From Planifilum sp021793745 (GTDB taxonomy: Bacteria; Bacillota; Bacilli; Thermoactinomycetales; DSM-44946), in NCBI GenBank assembly GCA_937983105.1, contig CALKAM010000089.1, positions 1 to 64,000 on the forward strand: a stretch of DNA of 64,000 nucleotides, read 5' to 3'. The notes beneath the pieces were generated by a model, which was not told the origin of the DNA, did no database searches, and saw only the letters and a list, made by a program, of their open reading frames with translations. Within the stretch, counting starts at the first letter, position 1; the number at the start of each line of letters is the position of its first letter. A program made the translations under genes and the position numbers. This document shows positions 59,210-64,000 of this stretch, in pieces.

Positions 59210-59689
59210 CTACCGGGCATTTTGCCCCTCGATCCACCGCCGGATCTTCTCCGCCTTCTCCCTGCGGCCCAGCCGGAGGTAGGCCCGGTATTCATACGCC
59301 AGGGAGAGCACCGGGATGCGCATCCCGTCCCTTTCCACGTACAGGCGGTGACGGGCGGGATCGACGGGCTCTTCCCAGCGCCCGTCCGCCCGCCGCTTCT
59401 GGATGTCCCCCATAATCTCCACCTGGATGCCGTCGATGGTTAAGCGGCCGAAGTGGGAGCGGATGTTCTCCGCCTCGGATAAGGTGACCCGTCGCGTGAC
59501 AAAGGGGGCGAAGCGCCTTTCCATCTCGTAGGCGCCGGAGCGGTCGGTCTGGATGTCGATGTCGTTCACCGTCATCGGCATTCCCTGCAGGGCCATGCCC
59601 AGGCTGCCGGTGACCACCCAGACTGCGGGGGAGTCGGCCAGGCGGTCATGGATCTTCCGGAGAACGCGAAGGTATGCGGAATCGATCAC
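59210..59689 (-). CDS. Minimal nucleotidyltransferase-domain protein
   Basis: A 159-residue protein with a nucleotidyltransferase fold: GSLGMALQG (Gly28-Ser29) and NDIDIQTD with Asp43 and Asp45 as metal ligands, then FGRLTIDGIQVEIMGDIQ with a third acidic residue in a strand. It resembles small, stand-alone NTase proteins distantly related to AbiEii/LinB. Substrate unknown; aminoglycoside or lincosamide modification and tRNA or protein targets are all possible. The GTG start lies after AAGGAG. Neighbour repeats separate it from proS. Confidence 0.78.
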   Translation of the reverse strand: MIDSAYLRVLRKIHDRLADSPAVWVVTGSLGMALQGMPMTVNDIDIQTDRSGAYEMERRFAPFVTRRVTLSEAENIRSHFGRLTIDGIQVEIMGDIQKRRADGRWEEPVDPARHRLYVERDGMRIPVLSLAYEYRAYLRLGRREKAEKIRRWIEGQNAR

Positions 59690-59760
59690 AGTCTCACTCC
59701 TTATGGGTAAAAAGGGGATTCAGCCACAACACCAGGCGAATAGCATCCGGCGAAGTCGAC

Positions 59761-59871
59761 TGTTTGTCTCAGCTCCGCGCAGTGGCGAGTTGCTCCACGA
59801 AAAATCGCTTCCCCGATTTCCAGGTTTCGCGGTTTGCCGGAAATTGCACAACCCGGGCCATCGCCCGGGTT
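59761..59871 (-). repeat. Dispersed stem-loop element, copy C (inverted) with hairpin
   Basis: On the minus strand GAAGCGATTTTTCGTGGAGC then AACTCGCCACTGCGCGGAG (59761-59814) matches copy A almost base for base over 40 nt. Upstream on that strand lies AACCCGGGC-GATG-GCCCGGGTT (59850-59871), preceded by CTTGTCAAATGCTT, the same module that precedes the hairpins in copies A and B. Confidence 0.65.
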
Positions 59872-59937
59872 GAAGCATTTGACAAGCAAATGCCATGGAG
59901 CCGGTGGCACCGTTACCTTTCCCGACGTTGTCAAAAG

Positions 59938-59963
59938 GGAAGCCCGGGCCCTTCGGCCCGGGC
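59938..59963 (-). terminator. Terminator of proS
   Basis: GCCCGGGCC-GAAG-GGCCCGGGC-type stem (59942-59963) followed on the minus strand by TTCCCTTTT; 31 bases after the proS stop. Confidence 0.7.
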
Positions 59964-59993
59964 AGCTGTACAGGAGCGGAATATCGCCCGATC

Positions 59994-61451
59994 TCAATAG
60001 GCCCGGGCGAACCAGACGGTGTGCTCGGCGCTGTCGCCGCACACGAGGCAACGCTTCTTGGCGACGGGCGGGTTGAAGGGAATGTTGCGGGAGGTGAACT
60101 TGGTTTCTTCCTTCACCTTGGCTTCGCAGTCGTCGCTGCCGCACCAACCGGCCAGCATCCATCCCGCCGGCTCGCCCCGCTCGGCGGAAGCGGCGATGTG
60201 TTTTTGCAGGTCTTCCAGGGTTTCCAGCTCCAGATGGGAGTGGCGATCGCGGAAGTCGACGGCCATCCGGAACAGGTTTTTCTGGATCTCCTGATCCAGC
60301 AGGGATTGAACGGTCTCCAACACCTTGTCCAGGGGGACCGTCAGCTTCTCGCCGGTGTCCCGGCGGGCCAGGACGCACTGGTTGTTGGCGACGTCGCGGG
60401 GGCCCAGCTCCACCCGCAGCGGCACGCCCCGCATCTCCCACTCGTTGAATTTCCAGCCCGGGCTTTCGTCCCGGAGGTCGGCTTTGACCCGGATGCCCGC
60501 CCGCTTCAGCGTTTCGTAAATCCGGTCGAAGGGCTCCATCACGTCCTGTCGCTTTTTGGGCGGACCGACGGGGATCATGATCACCTGAACCGGCGCCAGC
60601 CGGGGCGGCAACACGAGCCCCTGATCGTCTCCGTGCACCATGATCAGGGCGCCGATCAGGCGGGTCGATACGCCCCAGGACGTGGTGTATACGTACTTCA
60701 ACTGGTTGTCCCGGTCCAGGAATTGAATGTCGAAGGCTTTGGCGAAGTTTTGGCCGAGGAAGTGGGAGGTTCCCGCCTGCAGCGCTTTGCCGTCCTTCAT
60801 CATCGCTTCGATCGAATAGGTTTGAACAGCCCCGGCGAAGCGCTCCGACGGCGTCTTTTCTCCGGTCCAGACGGGAATGGCCAGTTCGCTCTCCACGAAA
60901 TCGCGGTAGACCTCCAGCATCTGCATCGTTTCCTGCCGCGCCTCTTCCTCCGTCGCATGGGCGGTATGTCCTTCCTGCCAGAGGAATTCCGAGGTGCGCA
61001 GGAAAGGCAGGGTCCGCTTCTCCCACCGGAAGACGTTGGCCCACTGGTTGATCAACACCGGCAGGTCCCGGTAGCTCTGAATCCACTGGCTGTACATGTG
61101 GCCGATGATCGTCTCAGAGGTGGGCCGGAGAGCCAGCCGCTCCTCCAGCTGTTCACCGCCGGCCTCGGTGACCCAGGGCAGCTCCGGGTTGAACCCTTCC
61201 ACGTGATCCTTTTCCCTTTGAAAGAAGCTCTCCGGCACCAGCATCGGGAAATAGGCGTTGCGGTGCCCGGTTTCCTTGAACCGCTTGTCGAGGCCGGCCT
61301 GGATTCGCTCCCAGAGCTCATATCCGTCCGGCTTGAACACAATGCAGCCGCGGACCGGAGAATAATCCATCAGGTCCGCCTTGCGGATGGTGTCGATGTA
61401 CCATCGGGAAAAATCTTCGGATTGAGGGGTTACGCCCTTTTCATCTGCCAT
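59994..61451 (-). CDS. proS: Prolyl-tRNA synthetase, archaeal/eukaryal-like type
   Basis: A 485-residue class II synthetase that charges tRNA-Pro. Motif 2 region is FRWEKRTLPFLRTSEFLWQEGHTAH, motif 3 region holds GTSHFLGQNFAKAFDI, and the C-terminal zinc-binding domain ends in CLVCGDSAEHTVWFARAY, with terminal Tyr, the mark of ProS type 3. It lacks the editing insertion of the bacterial type. ATG 61451 follows AAAGGAG. Expression is under a T-box leader. The two-type split among Firmicutes is known. Confidence 0.96.
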   Translation of the reverse strand: MADEKGVTPQSEDFSRWYIDTIRKADLMDYSPVRGCIVFKPDGYELWERIQAGLDKRFKETGHRNAYFPMLVPESFFQREKDHVEGFNPELPWVTEAGGEQLEERLALRPTSETIIGHMYSQWIQSYRDLPVLINQWANVFRWEKRTLPFLRTSEFLWQEGHTAHATEEEARQETMQMLEVYRDFVESELAIPVWTGEKTPSERFAGAVQTYSIEAMMKDGKALQAGTSHFLGQNFAKAFDIQFLDRDNQLKYVYTTSWGVSTRLIGALIMVHGDDQGLVLPPRLAPVQVIMIPVGPPKKRQDVMEPFDRIYETLKRAGIRVKADLRDESPGWKFNEWEMRGVPLRVELGPRDVANNQCVLARRDTGEKLTVPLDKVLETVQSLLDQEIQKNLFRMAVDFRDRHSHLELETLEDLQKHIAASAERGEPAGWMLAGWCGSDDCEAKVKEETKFTSRNIPFNPPVAKKRCLVCGDSAEHTVWFARAY

Positions 61452-61477
61452 GGCAAACGCTCCTTTCCTTAAAAATA

Positions 61478-61709
61478 CAAAAACTCCGCCCCGATAGGGA
61501 CGGAGAGTCGCTCCGCGGTACCACCCTGATTGACCGCCTGGGATCGGCGGCCCACTTTGACCCGTTAACGGCGGGGCTCCGGCACGGCTCATCACCGGCT
61601 GCTCCGGGGTGGGTGCAAGGGGCTCTGCGTACCGGCTTCGCACCAGCCGCCGGCTCTCTGGGACGCCGAGTTCCCCCTGTCGGCCCGTTCATCGCATTTC
61701 CCATCTGCA
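61478..61709 (-). promoter_or_regulatory. T-box riboswitch of proS
   Basis: On the minus strand: a stem I region ending in AGAGAGCCGGCGGCTGGTGC, the antiterminator T-box GGTGGTACCGCGG (61513-61525), then the terminator CTCCGTCCC-TAT-CGGGGCGGAG (61484-61505) with TTTTTGTATTTTT. Uncharged tRNA-Pro would allow read-through. The specifier codon was not fixed with certainty; CCG or CCC is expected. Confidence 0.92.
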
Positions 61710-61715
61710 CGTACA

Positions 61716-61744
61716 CTTTATCAGGTTGGGGGGCGGATGTCAAT
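61716..61744 (-). promoter_or_regulatory. Sigma-A promoter of the proS T-box transcript
   Basis: -35 TTGACA (61739-61744, perfect), 17-bp spacer, -10 TAAAGT (61716-61721), reading leftwards. Confidence 0.8.
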
Positions 61745-61825
61745 GCAGCGGCCCTTTGGCCGCGGAGTCGGGAGCGGGGACGGGGATTTGAATCGGAAAG
61801 AAGTGAAAAAATGAAAAAGAGGTGG

Positions 61826-61854
61826 TTGCAAGGCGACCACTGTTGTAATACAAT
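61826..61854 (+). promoter_or_regulatory. Sigma-A promoter of aceB
   Basis: -35 TTGCAA (61826-61831), 17-bp spacer, -10 TACAAT (61849-61854). Confidence 0.7.
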
Positions 61855-61884
61855 AACAGTGAAAAGGTGAATTGTAATATTACA
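61838..61884. promoter_or_regulatory. Two palindromes at the aceB promoter
   Basis: CACTGTT-N10-AACAGTG (61838-61861) spans the -10 box, and TGTAATATTACA (61873-61884), a perfect 12-bp palindrome, lies just after the start of transcription. Both contain TTGTAATA. Likely operators; the regulator is unknown. Confidence 0.5.
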
Positions 61885-61919
61885 GCATGGTGCCAAGCGG
61901 GAAGGGGGAAGCATTGTCC

Positions 61920-63524
61920 ATGACCACCACCCTCTCTAGTCCGGAAGGGGTCGAGGTGAAGGGCCAGGTGACGCCGGAGGTGGCGGAGGTTTTGACTCCG
62001 GAGGCGCTGGCCTTTGTCGCAAAGTTGGAACGGAACTTCGGCGAGCGGAGAAAGGAGCTCCTCGCCCGGCGCGCCCAGCGCCAGGAGCGGCTCGACGCCG
62101 GAGAGATGCCCGGTTTTTTGCCGGAGACCCGATCGATCCGCGAGGGCGACTGGACCATCGCACCCTTGCCGGAGGATCTGAAGGACCGTCGGGTGGAGAT
62201 CACCGGACCGGCCGGGGACCGAAAGATGGTGATCAACGCCCTCAACTCCGGGGCCAAATGCTTTATGGCCGACTTTGAGGATGCCCTCTCTCCGACCTGG
62301 AACAATGTGATCCAGGGGCAGATCAACCTGCGGGACGCCATCCGCCGGCAGATCGATTTCGTCAGCCCCGAGGGAAAGACGTACGCCCTCAAGGATGAGG
62401 TGGCCACGCTGATCGTCCGGCCTCGGGGCTGGCACCTGGAAGAGAAGCACCTGTTTGTCGACGGCGATGCGGTATCCGGCGGGCTGTTCGATTTCGGGCT
62501 GTACTTTTTCCACAATGCCCGGGAACTGATCGACCGGGGAACGGGTCCCTATTTCTATCTCCCGAAGATGGAAAGCCACCTGGAAGCCCGCCTGTGGAAC
62601 GATGTCTTCAATTTTGCGCAGGATGAACTGGGGATCCCCCGGGGGACTATCAAGGCGACCGTCCTGATCGAGACGATCATGGCCGCCTTCGAGATGGATG
62701 AGATTCTCTACGAGCTGCGGGAGCACTCGGCGGGATTGAACTGCGGCCGATGGGATTACATTTTCAGCTATCTGAAGCGGTTCCGCAATCGGCCGGAGGT
62801 GATCCTCCCCGACCGGAGCCGGGTGACGATGACGGTTCCCTTCATGCGGGCCTACACCCTGCTCACCATCAAAACCTGTCACCGGCGGGGGGCACCGGCG
62901 ATCGGCGGTATGGCTGCCCAGATCCCGGTGAAGAACGATCCGGAAAAGAACGAGGCGGCCATGGCCAAGGTGCGGGAAGACAAACGGCGGGAGGCCAGCG
63001 ACGGTCATGATGGAACCTGGGTGGCCCATCCGGGGCTGGTCCCGGTGGCCAAGGAGATCTTTGACGAGCTGATGCCTTCGCCCAACCAGATCGACAGGAA
63101 GCGGGAGGATGTCCAAGTCACCGCCGAGGACCTGGTGGCGGTGCCCGAGGGGCCCATCACCGAACAGGGGGTCCGGACCAACCTGCGGGTGGGACTTCTC
63201 TATGTGGAGGCCTGGCTCCGGGGTTACGGCGCCGTCGCCATTGACCACCTGATGGAGGATGCAGCCACGGCGGAAATCTCCCGGGCCCAGCTGTGGCAGT
63301 GGATCCGCCATCCCGAGGGGAAATTGGAGGACGGCCGCAAGGTCACCTGGGAGCTGGTGGAGTCGCTCATGCAGGAAGAGCTGGACCGGATCCGGGAGGA
63401 GATCGGCGAGGACGCCTTTGAAAAGGGCAAGTTCAACGAGGCCCGGGAGCTGTTGACCCGCTTGATCAACCAGGAACAGTTGGCCGAATTCCTCACCCTG
63501 CCGGGATACGCGTACCTGGATTAA
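61920..63524 (+). CDS. aceB: Malate synthase A
   Basis: A 534-residue enzyme, full length for form A: glyoxylate and acetyl-CoA to malate. The family signature HSAGLNCGRWDYIFS is near residue 275, DFEDALSPTWNN with a metal ligand near 118, and the C-terminal acid segment DHLMEDAATAEISR with the catalytic Asp region near 445. ATG 61920 follows AAGGGGGAAG; TTG 61914 is an alternative. With aceA 253 bp on, it makes a glyoxylate shunt, which implies growth on acetate or fatty/aromatic acids that yield acetyl-CoA. Confidence 0.95.
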   Translation: MTTTLSSPEGVEVKGQVTPEVAEVLTPEALAFVAKLERNFGERRKELLARRAQRQERLDAGEMPGFLPETRSIREGDWTIAPLPEDLKDRRVEITGPAGDRKMVINALNSGAKCFMADFEDALSPTWNNVIQGQINLRDAIRRQIDFVSPEGKTYALKDEVATLIVRPRGWHLEEKHLFVDGDAVSGGLFDFGLYFFHNARELIDRGTGPYFYLPKMESHLEARLWNDVFNFAQDELGIPRGTIKATVLIETIMAAFEMDEILYELREHSAGLNCGRWDYIFSYLKRFRNRPEVILPDRSRVTMTVPFMRAYTLLTIKTCHRRGAPAIGGMAAQIPVKNDPEKNEAAMAKVREDKRREASDGHDGTWVAHPGLVPVAKEIFDELMPSPNQIDRKREDVQVTAEDLVAVPEGPITEQGVRTNLRVGLLYVEAWLRGYGAVAIDHLMEDAATAEISRAQLWQWIRHPEGKLEDGRKVTWELVESLMQEELDRIREEIGEDAFEKGKFNEARELLTRLINQEQLAEFLTLPGYAYLD

Positions 63525-63777
63525 AAGCGGTGAGGAGAGGAAATCGTCGGGAGGGGTACGTCGCCGAGCCCTTTGCCCTCGGTCGAAGGCGGCGTCCCCT
63601 CCGGCACTCCGAAACCACGAGGGCGGAATTAATATTCCGAGTTGGAACGCTATTCCCATAAAGGTTTGTTCACAACCCCTTTCCCCGAGGCGCTTGGGCG
63701 TGAAGGGAGGGGGAGGGATATATTTCAGTAAGCAAATCATGTTAAAATTATAAAAATTATACCAAGGAGGAATGGCC

Positions 63778-64000
63778 ATGATCGATTCCCGGGAAGCCAA
63801 AGCCCTTCAGGAGAGCTGGGAAAAGGACGAACGCTGGCAGGGGATTGTCCGCCCCTATACCGCGGAGCAAGTGCTGAAGCTGCGCGGGTCCGTCAAGATC
63901 GAATACACCCTGGCCAAAATGGGGGCCGAGCGCCTGTGGCACCTCCTGAAAACGGAGCACCATGTGAAGGCTTTGGGCGCCCTCACCGGGAACCAGGCGG
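63778..64000 (+). CDS. aceA: Isocitrate lyase, first 74 residues (cut by window edge)
   Basis: Starts MIDSREAKALQESWEKDERW and goes on with IVRPYTAEQVLKLRGSVKIEYTLAKMGAERLW, the standard N-terminus of bacterial isocitrate lyase (WxxxRWxxIxRPYTxxDVxxLRGS). ATG 63778 lies seven bases after AAGGAGG; ATG 63772 is too near it. Partner of aceB in the glyoxylate shunt. The 63525-63777 gap before it holds an AT-rich stretch (63730-63760) that may carry its promoter, but no clear -35/-10 pair. Confidence 0.93.
   Translation, partial: MIDSREAKALQESWEKDERWQGIVRPYTAEQVLKLRGSVKIEYTLAKMGAERLWHLLKTEHHVKALGALTGNQA

Noticed and set aside
63620..63690. A cre-like or Rex-like site before aceA (TTGGAACGCTATTC; TTGTTCACAA)
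   Set aside because: Too many mismatches for cre, and only one half for Rex; not enough to call.
61740..63800. A 686-codon open frame opposite malate synthase
   Set aside because: Shadow frame; malate synthase motifs on the plus strand leave no doubt.
1..64000. CRISPR arrays, tRNA or rRNA genes, intact insertion sequences, prophage
   Set aside because: No regularly spaced direct repeats, no tRNA-like cloverleaf and no transposase, integrase or phage structural motif was found by eye.

Overview
The window reads as chromosome of a GC-rich, spore-former-type Gram-positive bacterium of the Bacillales, most probably a relative of Thermoactinomyces. The signs are strong AGGAGG ribosome sites with many GTG and TTG starts, a T-box leader, sufCDSUB, a bacilliredoxin, AbrB, a Fur box of Bacillus type, the acetyl-diaminopimelate route to lysine, and a phenylalanine dehydrogenase whose sequence closely matches (from memory) the Thermoactinomyces intermedius enzyme. 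No rRNA, tRNA, CRISPR array, intact insertion sequence or prophage was seen.

Layout. 1-9 kb: a 5' part of aconitase, an IclR regulator, a tiny zinc-ribbon protein, bacilliredoxin, AIM24 protein, an esterase, an MFS pump and an acetyl-CoA-synthetase-like enzyme. 9-11 kb: a secreted HNH nuclease, a broken AHSA1 gene and an AbrB protein. 11.4-17.9 kb: two enoyl-CoA hydratase/isomerase paralogues, phenylalanine dehydrogenase, and E1alpha, E1beta and E2 of a 2-oxo acid dehydrogenase, all co-directional; together they could take L-phenylalanine to phenylacetyl-CoA. 18-26 kb: a metallo-beta-lactamase-fold protein behind a FadR-like palindrome, a thioredoxin-fold protein, membrane proteins, and several decayed genes, one with an intact Fur box. 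26-35 kb: an M3 peptidase, a KamA-family radical SAM enzyme, a glutamate-synthase-like flavoprotein, a hydrolase, gene fragments (rRNA methyltransferase, helicase) and a GNAT protein. 35-37.5 kb: a DHA2 drug pump with a palindromic operator, leader ORF and terminator, then a PfpI protein coupled to a 57-residue cysteine protein. 37.6-43.3 kb: the sufCDSUB operon. 44-51.8 kb: a second DHA2 pump, an old-yellow-enzyme-type reductase, a Dcu C4-dicarboxylate carrier and aspartase; the last two form a fumarate/aspartate module. Three Rex/FNR-like boxes lie around this block. 51.9-56.9 kb: a Cfr-type 23S rRNA methyltransferase behind a leader ORF and two tandem terminators, then the dapH, aminotransferase and dapL operon. 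57-64 kb: a two-component system, a nucleotidyltransferase, T-box-controlled proS, and the glyoxylate genes aceB and aceA (cut by the window end).

Themes. Carbon flow through acetyl-CoA (aconitase, acyl-CoA synthetase, 2-oxo acid dehydrogenase, malate synthase, isocitrate lyase) runs through the window. Two resistance-type loci (the DHA2 pump at 35 kb and cfr at 52 kb) carry the layout of antibiotic-responsive attenuators. A dispersed stem-loop element of about 60 bp, tied to GC-rich terminator-like hairpins, occurs in at least four intergenic regions and is explained by no family recognised here. At least eight broken genes or gene fragments show active gene decay in the accessory stretches.
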